Below, in pieces: positions 17,517 through 26,031 of a stretch of 64,000 nt of DNA. Source of the stretch: Pseudomonadota bacterium (GTDB lineage: Bacteria; Myxococcota_A; Polyangia; Polyangiales; Polyangiaceae); assembly GCA_023432025.1 (NCBI GenBank), contig JAEYVE010000228.1:35969-99968 (forward strand). The letters are read 5' to 3'. The translations under genes and the position numbers were made by a program. The first letter of the stretch is position 1, and the number at the start of each line of letters is the position of its first letter. The notes under the pieces are model-generated. The model did not search any database. It was not told the origin of the DNA and was given only the letters and a program-made list of their open reading frames with translations.

Positions 17517-18695
17517 ATGGCAACTGCGCGTGAAGTGAAGGTCGGCGCCTTCGTGCTCGTGGCACTCTCCGTCATCGGCGCCGTCGTGTTCCTGATTGGC
17601 GACGAGCGAGGGCTCTTCGTCTCTCACGACACGTACGGGGCGGCGTTCAAGGACGTCAACGGCCTCCGGCGTGGCTCGACGGTGCGCATGGGCGGCGTCG
17701 ACATCGGAAGCGTGAAGGAAATTGGCTACGGCCGCGACGAGAAGGACGCCACCATTTACGTGGAGCTCAGCATCGCCGCGAGCGAGGCGCGCCGGATCCG
17801 CGCCGACAGCGAGGCCACCATCGAGTCCAAGGGCCTCCTCGGTGACAAAATGCTGGTCATCACCGTCGGCAGCGAGCGCGAGCCGCAGGTGAAGCCCGGC
17901 TCGCGCATCAAGAGTACCGAGTCGCGGGGTATGGAAGACCTCTTGAGCGACATGAAGAAAATTTCGGAGCGCACGGAGCGGGTCGTCGCCAACCTCGAAA
18001 AAACGACGGGGACCTTGGCCGAGGACGACTTTCAGCGCGACATGAAGCAGACGGCCCAGTCGCTGGCCGGCATTTTGAAATCGGTGGAGCAGGGCAACGG
18101 CTACGTGGGTAAGCTTCTCCACGACCCAGAGGAGGCCCGTCGCCTGTCCGGCACCATCGCCAATCTGGAAAAGGCAACGGCACGCCTCGATGGCACGCTC
18201 GCCGGCGTACAAGGCGTGATTGATCGCGTGCGGACGGGCCCGGGGCTGGCTCACGAGGTGTTGTACGCGGAGGACGGCTCCAAGACCGTGGCTCAGTTCG
18301 GGACGGCCGCGGAAGAAATTGCGGCGACCCTGCGCGGAGTTCGCGAGGGCAAGGGGCTAGCCCACAGCGTGCTCTACGGCGACGAAGGCTCGGACCAAGT
18401 GCTCGGCAATTTGAACGAAATGAGCGCGGATCTGCGGACCATCGTCGCGGACTTGAAGCGCGGTAAGGGCACGCTGGGAGCGCTGTTGGTCGATCCGTCC
18501 GTGTACGAGGACGTCAAAATGCTGCTCGGGAACGTCAGCAGAAACCGCTCGCTCCGAGCTTTGGTGCGCTACTCCATCCAGCGCGACGAAGGCTCGGCTC
18601 CGGTCGTCGGCGACAGCTCGGGTCCGTCCGATTCCGGGTCCGCTCCTGCTGGCGCCTCGGCGTCCGGCAGCCTCGGGACTCCTTCGGCCCAGTAG
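17517..18695 (+). CDS. mlaD: MlaD/MCE-domain periplasmic lipid-binding protein
   Basis: 392 residues. One N-terminal membrane anchor (GAFVLVALSVIGAVVFLIG) followed by a single MCE domain (YGAAFKDVNGLRRGSTVRMGGVDIG ends near residue 60; TIESKGLLGDKMLVITVG). After it comes a long helical tail of about 250 residues with repeated LEKxT/ATLRGV-type heptads and two related blocks, GPGLAHEVLYAEDGSK and GKGLAHSVLYGDEGSD, a pattern found in long MlaD-like proteins of delta-proteobacterial type genomes. The Ser/Ala-rich end is probably disordered. It likely shuttles lipids with the upstream MlaF-like ATPase. Confidence 0.9.
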   Translation: MATAREVKVGAFVLVALSVIGAVVFLIGDERGLFVSHDTYGAAFKDVNGLRRGSTVRMGGVDIGSVKEIGYGRDEKDATIYVELSIAASEARRIRADSEATIESKGLLGDKMLVITVGSEREPQVKPGSRIKSTESRGMEDLLSDMKKISERTERVVANLEKTTGTLAEDDFQRDMKQTAQSLAGILKSVEQGNGYVGKLLHDPEEARRLSGTIANLEKATARLDGTLAGVQGVIDRVRTGPGLAHEVLYAEDGSKTVAQFGTAAEEIAATLRGVREGKGLAHSVLYGDEGSDQVLGNLNEMSADLRTIVADLKRGKGTLGALLVDPSVYEDVKMLLGNVSRNRSLRALVRYSIQRDEGSAPVVGDSSGPSDSGSAPAGASASGSLGTPSAQ

Positions 18696-18798
18696 CACCG
18701 GGAGCTGGCGCAGCTGCTGGGGTCGCCGAAGCGGGCGGCCGGTTTTCCATCGGCGGCTGTCCATGGCACGCCGGGGCGCGCGCCCTATACTGCGGCCC

Positions 18799-21700
18799 AT
18801 GCGTTTTCTCGAGCGAGCTGGGCGCCTACTGGTTCTCTTAGGCGCCTTCGCCCTTGCGTCTTACTTAGCCCTTCGTTTCGGCACCGGTGGCCTGTGGCAA
18901 GGTCTGCGCGCCGCGCACGCCGTGGTGACGACGGGCAAGACGGAGGCGCCATACGATCTGACGCAGCTCGTCGCGGTCAACGAAACGCTCGAGACCATTC
19001 GCAAAAAGTACGTCGAGCCCGAGCGCGTGGAGCCGCGCAAGATGCTGCTCGGTGCGTTGGACCAAGTGCAGAAGGAGGTGGCGCAGGTCATCGTGCTGCA
19101 CGAAGAAAAGGCGCCGACGGTCACGGTGCGCGTGGGCCAAGAAGAAGCCGCGTTTCGCGTCGACAACGTGCAAGGGCCGTGGGACGTCGCCGCCCGCTTG
19201 CGCGAGGTGTTCGCGTTCTTGCAGAAGAACTTGGGCGACCAAGAGGTGGACTTGCCGGGCATCGAGTACGCGGCCTGCAACGGCATGCTGCGCACGCTCG
19301 ATCCACACAGCGTGTTCTTGAGCCCCGAGGCGTATCGGGAAATGAACATGTCGACGTCGGGCCACTTCGGCGGGCTCGGCATCGTGATCAGTATTCGAGA
19401 TCAGGTGCTCACCGTGATGCGACCGATGCCCAACACGCCCGCGGGGCGCTCGGGGCTCCGTCGCTTGGACCGCATCACGAAGATCAACAACGAGTCGACG
19501 CTCAACATGCCGCTCGACGACGCGGTCAAGCGGCTGCGCGGAGAGCCTGGCTCCAAGGTGACGATTTGGGTGCATCGGGACGGCAAGGATGGCTGGCCCG
19601 GCGCGCGCCCCTTCGAGCTCACGCGCGAGGAAATCCGCATCCGCTCCGTCGAGTCTCAAAAGCTGGGAGACGGCGTGGGCTACGTGCGCGTGAAGCAGTT
19701 CCAGTCGAGCACCGCCGCAGAGCTCGGTCAGGCGCTGAGCGAGCTGCGGCAGGCAGGGTCGCTCAAGTCGCTCGTCATCGACTTGCGGGACAACCCCGGC
19801 GGGCTCCTGGACCAAGCGGCCAAGGTCGCGGACATGTTCCTCGCGGACGGCGTCATCGTGGCCACCGCCGGTGCGAGCGAAGGGCGCGAAGAGCAGCGCG
19901 CGCGCGAGCCGGGCACGCAGCCCGACTACCCGATCGCGGTGCTCGTCAACGGCTCTTCGGCGAGCGCCAGCGAGATCGTGGCGGGCGCTTTGAAGAACCA
20001 AGATCGCGCCATCGTGATCGGACAGACCACGTTCGGCAAAGGCTCGGTGCAGCTGGTGTTCCCGAACATCACGCCCGAAGGCGCGGCGCTGAAGCTCACC
20101 ATCGCGCAGTACCTCACGCCGGGCGACGTCTCCATCCAGGGCGTCGGCGTTGCGCCGGACGTCGAGCTCGACCCGATGACGGCCGACACGCTCGAGATGG
20201 ACCTCTTCAAGAACGAAGGGGACCTGCGTGAGCGCGACCTGTCGCGCAGCCTGACCGCGCAAGCCGCGCGCAGTCAGGACCGACCGATGTACCGGCTGCG
20301 GTACAATTTGCCGTCCAAGGAGCGCGACGAAATTCGCGAGCGTGGCGCGGACCTCGAGGACGAGTTCCAGCTCGACGTCCCGATCCGCGTGGGGCGGGAC
20401 CTGATGACTCAGGTGCAGAGAGGGCCGCGGTCCAAGCAGCTCGAAGCGCTGAAGGACGTCGTGAGCAAGCTCCAGCAAAAGGAGCTCACCGCCGTCTCGG
20501 CGGACCTCGCCAAGCTGGGCGTGGACTGGAGTGCGCCGCCAAGCGACTACACGGGCGGACCCGATCCCTCGAAGGTCAAGATCGAGCTTTCGACGGATCG
20601 CTCCAACGACACTGTGCGCGCAGGCGAGCCGCTCACGCTCAAGGTGGTCGCCAAGAACGAAGGCGACAGGCCCCTCTACCAGCTGCGCGCCATCACCAAG
20701 AGCGATGCGGCGTACTACGACGAGAAGGAGCTCGTGTTCGGCAAGCTGATGCCGGGCGAGTCGCGCACGGCGACGGCGCCGCTCGGGTTCTGCACCATCG
20801 AAGGCAGAAAGCCGGGCTCCACGGAGCCGGTGCGCCTGGATGCCAAGCGCGTCTGTCATCTGCCCAAGGACGCGGTGATGCGTCAGGATGCCGTCAAGGT
20901 GCAGTTCTTCGCCGAGGGCGCCGACGCGCCGGAGAGCGCAGAAATTCGCCCCACCGTGGAGAGCCTCGAGCGCCCGACGTTCGCGTACAGCTACCAAGTA
21001 GTCGACAACCGCGACGCCAACGGCAACGGACAGCTCGAGCGTGGCGAAGGCGCCAGCATCTACATGCGCATCAAGAACGTGGGCACCGGCCCCTCGTACG
21101 AGACGCAGGCCAACCTACGGAACCTCACGGGCGATGGCCTGCTCTTGCGAGCAGGGCGCTTCGACGTGTCGTCGATGAAGCCGGGAGAAACGCGGGACGT
21201 CACCTTCACGTTCGACGTGCTGGACGCGTTTGCCGAGCCCGAGCTCAAGCTGGAGCTCAGCGTCGTCGACCGGGATCTGCGGGTCGTTTCGAGCGAAAAG
21301 CTCGTGCTGCCGGTGGTGAAGAAGGGCATCGCCATGCGACCGGCGGAAGGCACCGTACAGGCCACCAAGGCGACGGAGCTCCGGGATCAGCCCGTGGCCG
21401 GTTCGCTCGTCGTCGGGCGCGTGCCGGAAGGCCAGCTCATGAAGCACCTCGGCAGTTACGGGGACTTCGTGAAGGTGGATCTGGGCCAGTCGCGCTTTGC
21501 CTTCGTGGAGGCGTCGGCGACGCGTGCGGCGCAAGCCGGAGCGCCCGCGGCGCTCGCGTTCGACCAAGAGCCACGCCGTTCTCCACCCGTGCTCGAGGTG
21601 AAGCCGGCCAGCCTCTCGACGCGAGAAGCGACGATTCGCGTGGCGGGACGCGCTACCGATACGGACGGTGGCGTCCTGGACGCGTTCATTTTCGTCGGTA

Positions 21701-21942
21701 GCCGCAAGGTGTTCTACAAGTCGAACGCGGGCGCGAAGGACAAGTCGTCGCTCGAGTTCTCCCTGGACGTGGCCCTGAGCCCCGGCGTGAACGTCATCAC
21801 GGTCGTGGCGCGAGAAAGCGAGGACACGCTGTCGCGCTACACCATGATCGTGCGCCGCGATGGACCCAACGGTGAAGCGCTCCCCACGCCCAAGATGGAG
21901 CTGTTCGGCGAGGACTGGCAGTTCAGCGGGGACGATCGATGA
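18799..21942 (+). CDS. S41-family (tail-specific/CtpA-like) protease with large C-terminal extension
   Basis: 1047 residues, about twice a typical CtpA. An N-terminal anchor or signal (LLVLLGAFALASYLALRFG) is followed by the protease: NGMLRTLDPHSVFLSP, a PDZ domain (FGGLGIVISI to VTIWVHRDG), then the core with GYVRVKQFQSSTA, VIDLRDNPGGLL, the nucleophile in SSASASEI (S389) and the Lys in TFGKGSVQ (K414). The Ser-Lys spacing of 25 equals that of E. coli Tsp. Residues beyond about 560 carry beta-rich modules, including a CARDB-like repeat region (RAGEPLTLKVVAKNEGDRPL, ERGEGASIYMRIKNVGTGP) and a terminal Ig-like part. It likely processes envelope proteins. ATG 18799 gives the best signal; pdxJ overlaps its stop. 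Confidence 0.93.
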   Translation: MRFLERAGRLLVLLGAFALASYLALRFGTGGLWQGLRAAHAVVTTGKTEAPYDLTQLVAVNETLETIRKKYVEPERVEPRKMLLGALDQVQKEVAQVIVLHEEKAPTVTVRVGQEEAAFRVDNVQGPWDVAARLREVFAFLQKNLGDQEVDLPGIEYAACNGMLRTLDPHSVFLSPEAYREMNMSTSGHFGGLGIVISIRDQVLTVMRPMPNTPAGRSGLRRLDRITKINNESTLNMPLDDAVKRLRGEPGSKVTIWVHRDGKDGWPGARPFELTREEIRIRSVESQKLGDGVGYVRVKQFQSSTAAELGQALSELRQAGSLKSLVIDLRDNPGGLLDQAAKVADMFLADGVIVATAGASEGREEQRAREPGTQPDYPIAVLVNGSSASASEIVAGALKNQDRAIVIGQTTFGKGSVQLVFPNITPEGAALKLTIAQYLTPGDVSIQGVGVAPDVELDPMTADTLEMDLFKNEGDLRERDLSRSLTAQAARSQDRPMYRLRYNLPSKERDEIRERGADLEDEFQLDVPIRVGRDLMTQVQRGPRSKQLEALKDVVSKLQQKELTAVSADLAKLGVDWSAPPSDYTGGPDPSKVKIELSTDRSNDTVRAGEPLTLKVVAKNEGDRPLYQLRAITKSDAAYYDEKELVFGKLMPGESRTATAPLGFCTIEGRKPGSTEPVRLDAKRVCHLPKDAVMRQDAVKVQFFAEGADAPESAEIRPTVESLERPTFAYSYQVVDNRDANGNGQLERGEGASIYMRIKNVGTGPSYETQANLRNLTGDGLLLRAGRFDVSSMKPGETRDVTFTFDVLDAFAEPELKLELSVVDRDLRVVSSEKLVLPVVKKGIAMRPAEGTVQATKATELRDQPVAGSLVVGRVPEGQLMKHLGSYGDFVKVDLGQSRFAFVEASATRAAQAGAPAALAFDQEPRRSPPVLEVKPASLSTREATIRVAGRATDTDGGVLDAFIFVGSRKVFYKSNAGAKDKSSLEFSLDVALSPGVNVITVVARESEDTLSRYTMIVRRDGPNGEALPTPKMELFGEDWQFSGDDR

Positions 21943-22703
21943 TCCGCCTTCACATCAACGTCGACCACGTGGCGACGCTGCGCAATCAGAGAGACGCGCG
22001 CTATCCGGATCCGGTTTTCGCCGCGCAGCTGTGTGAGCTCGCCGGCGCGGACGGAATCACGGCGCACCTGCGAGAAGATCGTCGCCACATCCGCGACGCG
22101 GACGTGCTCGCGCTGCGCGCCTCACTCACGACGCTCCTGAACCTGGAAATGGCGGCTACGCCGGAAATGGCTCGAATCGCCGAGCGCGTGGTGCCGGACG
22201 TGGTCACGCTCGTGCCCGAACGGAGAGAAGAGCGCACGACGGAGGGTGGCCTGGACGTGGTGCGTGGCCGCGCTCTCGTGCAGCCCATCGCGGAAATGTG
22301 CGTGCGTCGCGGCATCAAGCTGAGCCTGTTCATCGAGGCGGACGAGGCACAAATTCGCGCAAGCTGCGAGCTCGGCGCCGCGCAAGTCGAGCTTCATACC
22401 GGGCACTACAGCGAGGCGCCGCGGCCCGAGCGCGGCAAGTGGCTCGAGCGGCTCGAACGAGGGGCTCGCCTCGCCAGTGAGCTCGGGCTCGAAGTCGCGG
22501 CGGGGCACGGGCTCACGCGAGAAAACGTCGGCGCCGTGGCTGCTTTGCCGCACGTGGAGGAGCTGAACATCGGCCACTCGGTGGTGGCGGAAGCCGTCTT
22601 GGTGGGGCTGCCGCAAGCCGTGCGGGACCTGCGCGCGGCCATCGAGCGTGGGGTCGCGCTGCGCTCTGGGGTCGCGCTGCGCTCTGGCGCCGCGCACGGC
22701 TGA
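21939..22703 (+). CDS. pdxJ: Pyridoxine 5'-phosphate synthase
   Basis: 254 residues. PdxJ condenses DXP with 3-amino-2-oxopropyl phosphate to make pyridoxine 5'-phosphate, the step after PdxA (3740). Signature blocks: LHINVDHVATLRNQR, PDPVFAAQLCELAGADGITAHLREDRRHI is recognisable as the substrate loop, then TLVPERREERTTEGGLDV, SLFIEAD, VELHTGHYSE, AAGHGLTREN and LNIGHSVVAEAV. Its ATG lies in an ATGA overlap with the protease gene. The C-terminus carries a duplicated GVALRS caused by an 18-base tandem repeat. The acpS gene often found next to pdxJ is absent here. Confidence 0.96.
   Translation: MIRLHINVDHVATLRNQRDARYPDPVFAAQLCELAGADGITAHLREDRRHIRDADVLALRASLTTLLNLEMAATPEMARIAERVVPDVVTLVPERREERTTEGGLDVVRGRALVQPIAEMCVRRGIKLSLFIEADEAQIRASCELGAAQVELHTGHYSEAPRPERGKWLERLERGARLASELGLEVAAGHGLTRENVGAVAALPHVEELNIGHSVVAEAVLVGLPQAVRDLRAAIERGVALRSGVALRSGAAHG
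22650..22685 (+). repeat. 18-base tandem duplication at the 3' end of pdxJ
   Basis: GGGGTCGCGCTGCGCTCT occurs twice head to tail, adding six residues to the C-terminus of PdxJ in frame. Confidence 0.95.
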
Positions 22704-22728
22704 AGCACACGTTCTCGGAGGCAAGCTC

Positions 22729-24345
22729 ATGCGACCGGTCCTTTCGCGCTCGCAGATCCGCGCCTTCGACCAACGCGCCATTTCGGCGGGGGTGCCCGGC
22801 TGCCTGCTCATGGAAAATGCCGGCCGCGGTGCAGCCGACGCAATCTGGGCTTTCGCCGAAGCCCGGCGAACGCAATGGCGGGCGCCGCGTTTGGACGTCG
22901 TCGTTCTGTGCGGCGCGGGCAACAACGGCGGAGATGGCTACGTCGTGGCGCGGCGTCTGCTCACGCTGGGCGCGCGGGTGACGGTGTGCTCGGCGGTGCC
23001 GCCGGATGCGCTCTCTGGGGACGCAGCTCGAGCGCGCGCCGCGTACGAGGCCGTCGCGCGCGTCGCGAGCGACCCTTCCAAGCCCGTCGTTCTAGAGGGG
23101 CTGGAGGCGGCGCGTGACGCATTGGCAGAAGCCGACGTGGCCGTCGACGCTCTGCTCGGTACGGGTACGAATCGCGCGGTGGAGGGCAAGTGGGCCGCCT
23201 TCATCGCGTTCTTGAATGCTGCGCACTGCCCGCTCGTGAGCTTGGACGTACCGTCGGGTCTCGACGCGGACTCCGGCGTAGCTTGGGGGCCGGTCGTGCA
23301 GGCGAGCCTCACGGTGACCTTCGCGCATCCCAAGCGCGGGCTCTTCAGCGCCGTCGGGCATGCCAGCGCAGGTGAGCTCGTCACCGTGGACATTGGGGTC
23401 CCCGCCCACGTTTTTCTCGAGGCAGACGCGGCGCAGGTGGCCCAGCTCTTGGGCCGCGAGGACGCGACCTCGTTCCTCCGGCCTCGCTCCGTCACCGCGC
23501 ACAAGGGCACCTCGGGTCGCGTGGCGATCGTCGCCGGAGGAGTCGGCAAGCTCGGCGCCGCGCGGCTCGCGGCGCGCGGTGCGCTGCGCGCCGGCGCGGG
23601 GCTCGTCACCATCGCGACGCGCCCCGCCGTAGCGGCAGATTTGGCTCGCTCGGCCCTCGAGGAAATGACGCTCGCCTTGGACGAGCAAGAGCCCGCGACG
23701 ACGCTGCGCGAAGCCGTGCCGAACGTCGACGCGTTCGTGCTCGGCCCCGGGCTCGGGCTGGACGCCGTGGCGGAGCGCATGGCTGTGGCTGTGCTGGAGC
23801 GCCCGGAGCCGGTGGTGGTGGACGCGGACGCGCTGCACCTGGTGCGCGATCGCCTCGGCGTAGTCGCGCGGCCCGGGCCGCGTGTGCTCACGCCACATCC
23901 CGGGGAGGCCGCCTCGCTCTTGGGCCTGACGACGGCAGACGTGGAAGCCGATCGCTTCGGCGCCGTGGAGCGTTTGGCGGATCTTTCGGGCGCCGTCGTC
24001 GTTCTCAAGGGCTCGCGCAGCTTGGTGGCGGCGCCGGGTGAGGCGCCTTGGGTGTGCGCGTTGGGCTCGCCGGTGTTGGCCACGGGCGGGACGGGGGACG
24101 TTCTTTCGGGTGTCGTCGCTGCGTGCTTGGTGGGGCGTGTGCCTCGCGACGCGGCGGCGCTCGCCGTGCTGCTTCACGCCCTTGCCGGTGAGCGCTGTTC
24201 GAGCGGCATGTTTGCGGAAGAAGAGAGCTCCCGTCGCCTGCGAGCCCCGCACGATCGCGGAGTCTTGGCGCATGAAGTGGCGGACGCGTTGCCCTCCGTC
24301 GTGGCCCATCTCTTGGCTCGTCGACACGGTGACGGGCCGCGGTGA
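22729..24345 (+). CDS. nnr: Bifunctional NAD(P)H-hydrate epimerase / ADP-dependent dehydratase
   Basis: 538 residues. NAD(P)HX repair enzyme. The N-terminal YjeF_N epimerase has LLMENAGRGAADAI, the cofactor loop CGAGNNGGDGYVVARRL, DALLGTG and SLDVPSGLDADSG. The C-terminal ribokinase-like dehydratase has KGTSGRVAIVAGG, ALRAGAGLVTIAT, LGPGLGLD, TPHPGEAASLLG, VVLKGSRSLV and ATGGTGDVLSGVVAACL. ATG 22729 is supported by GGAGG eight bases upstream. It lies 25 bases after pdxJ, the last gene of the protease-pdxJ-nnr unit. Confidence 0.96.
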   Translation: MRPVLSRSQIRAFDQRAISAGVPGCLLMENAGRGAADAIWAFAEARRTQWRAPRLDVVVLCGAGNNGGDGYVVARRLLTLGARVTVCSAVPPDALSGDAARARAAYEAVARVASDPSKPVVLEGLEAARDALAEADVAVDALLGTGTNRAVEGKWAAFIAFLNAAHCPLVSLDVPSGLDADSGVAWGPVVQASLTVTFAHPKRGLFSAVGHASAGELVTVDIGVPAHVFLEADAAQVAQLLGREDATSFLRPRSVTAHKGTSGRVAIVAGGVGKLGAARLAARGALRAGAGLVTIATRPAVAADLARSALEEMTLALDEQEPATTLREAVPNVDAFVLGPGLGLDAVAERMAVAVLERPEPVVVDADALHLVRDRLGVVARPGPRVLTPHPGEAASLLGLTTADVEADRFGAVERLADLSGAVVVLKGSRSLVAAPGEAPWVCALGSPVLATGGTGDVLSGVVAACLVGRVPRDAAALAVLLHALAGERCSSGMFAEEESSRRLRAPHDRGVLAHEVADALPSVVAHLLARRHGDGPR

Positions 24346-24348
24346 CCG

Positions 24349-24385
24349 TGTGTCAGACCGCGGCCTTCTGCTGACAGAATGACAC
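24349..24385 (+). promoter_or_regulatory. Nested inverted repeats, candidate enhancer (UAS) for a sigma-54 activator
   Basis: TGTCAG-N14-CTGACA at 24351-24376 nested in GTGTCA-N25-TGACAC (24349-24385). Its centre is about 110 bases upstream of the -24 element below, the usual distance for a bacterial enhancer-binding protein site. It begins just after the nnr stop; with no T run behind it, it is less likely to be a terminator. Confidence 0.5.
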
Positions 24386-24472
24386 GTCCGAGGCCGGCTC
24401 CCGCGGCCCGCATTCGGCGCGAACAACGGGAGTTTTGGCCCAATCATGCGATTTTTTGGCCCGGAACGCGGC

Positions 24473-24488
24473 TGGCACGCGCCTTGCG
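24473..24488 (+). promoter_or_regulatory. Sigma-54 (-24/-12) promoter of the ECF sigma gene
   Basis: TGGCACG-CGCC-TTGCG matches the sigma-54 consensus TGGCACG-N4-TTGCW at every conserved base, with GG at 24474-24475 and GC at 24486-24487. The predicted start of transcription is near 24499, only about two bases before the ATG at 24501, so the mRNA would be nearly leaderless. Confidence 0.75.
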
Positions 24489-24500
24489 AAGGCCACGGGT

Positions 24501-25040
24501 ATGCACACCGTTCCCGGCATTTCACCCGCCTTTCGCGACGAGCTGGCCGCCTGCGAACCGCTGCTGCGGCGGCGAGCGCTCGGACTCACGAAGAACTCGG
24601 TCGTCTCCGACGATCTGGTTCAGGACACCGTCGAGCGCGCGCTGCGATTCGCGCACACGTATCGCCCGGGCTCGAACCTCGGAGCTTGGCTGACGCGCGT
24701 GATGCACAACGTGTTCTTGTCTCGGTGCCGGCGGCGTCAAGTCGAAGTACGAGTGTTGCGCCGTATGGCGCTCACCGAGGACCTGCAGCGTGACGACGCG
24801 CAAACGTGGTTTTCACCGACCGTGCAAAGCGCGCTCGAAGAGCTCCCCGAAAAGCTCGGCAAGGTCGTGCGTTTGGTCGACTTGGACGAGCTCAGCTACG
24901 CCGAAGCTGCGGACCAACTCTCCGTGCCCGTCGGCACCGTGATGAGTCGTCTTCATCGCGGCAGAAAGCGCTTGGCTGCCCGCCTTTCGGACCGCGAAAC
25001 CGAAGGCACGTCGACGCACGACGCGGCTCGCGCGGCGTGA
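24501..25040 (+). CDS. ECF-type RNA polymerase sigma factor
   Basis: 179 residues. Region 2 spans SDDLVQDTVERALRFAHTYR through GAWLTRVMHNVFLSRCRRRQ; region 4 spans ALEELPEKLGKVVRLVDLDE, LSYAEAADQLSVPVGTVMSR and LHRGRKRL. There is no region 1 or 3, so it is an ECF (group 4) factor that redirects RNA polymerase. No anti-sigma gene is adjacent on this strand; the next genes are convergent. Instead its control seems transcriptional, through the sigma-54 promoter and palindrome just upstream. ATG 24501 is the only start consistent with the family; an upstream in-frame ATG at 24435 would place the promoter inside the gene. A ribosome-binding site is not evident. Confidence 0.93.
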   Translation: MHTVPGISPAFRDELAACEPLLRRRALGLTKNSVVSDDLVQDTVERALRFAHTYRPGSNLGAWLTRVMHNVFLSRCRRRQVEVRVLRRMALTEDLQRDDAQTWFSPTVQSALEELPEKLGKVVRLVDLDELSYAEAADQLSVPVGTVMSRLHRGRKRLAARLSDRETEGTSTHDAARAA

Positions 25041-25136
25041 GGTTTTTCTTCTGTGGGGACACCGGCGCGCGTCCGCGTGTCGTGGGCGCGCGACCAAGTC
25101 CGCATGACCGAACGAGGGCCGTCCCGGGCGCGCGGA

Positions 25137-25157
25137 GCGCCCGCTTTCAGCGGGCGC
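25137..25157. terminator. Hairpin between convergent genes, overlapping the birA stop
   Basis: GCGCCCGC / GCGGGCGC (25137-25144 and 25150-25157) with loop TTTCA. The stop codon of birA lies in the loop. No T run follows, so it is at best a weak or Rho-assisted terminator for the convergent sigma and birA transcripts. Confidence 0.45.
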
Positions 25158-26031
25158 CCAAGAGCTCGACGTGGCCAGCGCTCACCGAGTGCTCCTGGCC
25201 ACGTTGGTCGACCAGGCGCAGCGCACCCGTGCTCGTGATGCCGGCGCCGACTCCCTCCAGGCCGTCGACGCGCACGCGCTGGTCGCGCAGGCCGTCGGCG
25301 GCCAGGAGCTCGGGCACGAAGGGCGCGAGCCCCTCGCCCCGGAAGCGGCGGTAGCGGCGCTCGATTGCGCACAGCACGTCGGCGAGCAGCTCTTCGTGCG
25401 CCAGGTGATCGGCGAGGAGCGCGCGGTCCAGCCGCGGCGCTGCGGCGCGCACCGCCCGCGCGAGCGAGGTCGCACGTCCGGCGATTTCTTCCGGGAACGA
25501 TTCGGTGAGCACGTTCAAACCCACGCCGATGACGGCCGCGCTCACGCTGCTGCCGCGCAGGCGACTCTCGACGAGCACGCCCGCAACCTTGCGCGAGCCG
25601 ACGAGCACGTCGTTGGGCCATTTCACCAGCACGGGCTCCCGCAACCACCCGGCGTGGGCACGGATGCGCTCGCTGACGACATCGTGGAGCGCCAGGCCCA
25701 CGACGAGCGGCAGCGGCGCGGTCGCCGCCAGTTCGCGCTCCGGGCGCGTCAGCACGGAGAAGGTGAGGTTCTCACCCGGGCTCGAGAGCCATGAGTTGCC
25801 GCGGCGACCGCGGCCGGCGCTCTGCCGAAAGGCGATGAACGTGGCGCCTTCGCCCAGGCCGGCGCGCTCGCCTTCCAGCGCGAGGTCGTTGGTGGACGCG
25901 GCTTCCCGAGGAGCCAGGAGCGGCGCACCCCAGGCGCATCCGCGCGCGGCGAGCGCGCGGGCGAAGCGATCCTCGTCGAACCAAGGCGGCGGGCGAGGCG
26001 GCTCTCGGTCGCCCGAATCGAAACCCGTCAC
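25147..26031 (-). CDS. birA: Biotin-[acetyl-CoA-carboxylase] ligase, class without DNA-binding domain
   Basis: 294 residues from GTG 26031 in a GTGA overlap with nadC. Ligase motifs: STNDLALEGERAG, FRQSAGRGRRGNSWLSSPG (the biotinyl-AMP loop), VKWPNDVLVGSRKVAGVLVE and VIGVGLNV, then the C-terminal SH3-like domain (VRVDGLEGVGAGITSTGALR). It attaches biotin to carboxyl-carrier proteins. There is no N-terminal helix-turn-helix, so it should not act as the biotin repressor. Last gene of the CPBP-nadC-birA unit. Confidence 0.95.
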   Translation of the reverse strand: MTGFDSGDREPPRPPPWFDEDRFARALAARGCAWGAPLLAPREAASTNDLALEGERAGLGEGATFIAFRQSAGRGRRGNSWLSSPGENLTFSVLTRPERELAATAPLPLVVGLALHDVVSERIRAHAGWLREPVLVKWPNDVLVGSRKVAGVLVESRLRGSSVSAAVIGVGLNVLTESFPEEIAGRATSLARAVRAAAPRLDRALLADHLAHEELLADVLCAIERRYRRFRGEGLAPFVPELLAADGLRDQRVRVDGLEGVGAGITSTGALRLVDQRGQEHSVSAGHVELLGAR

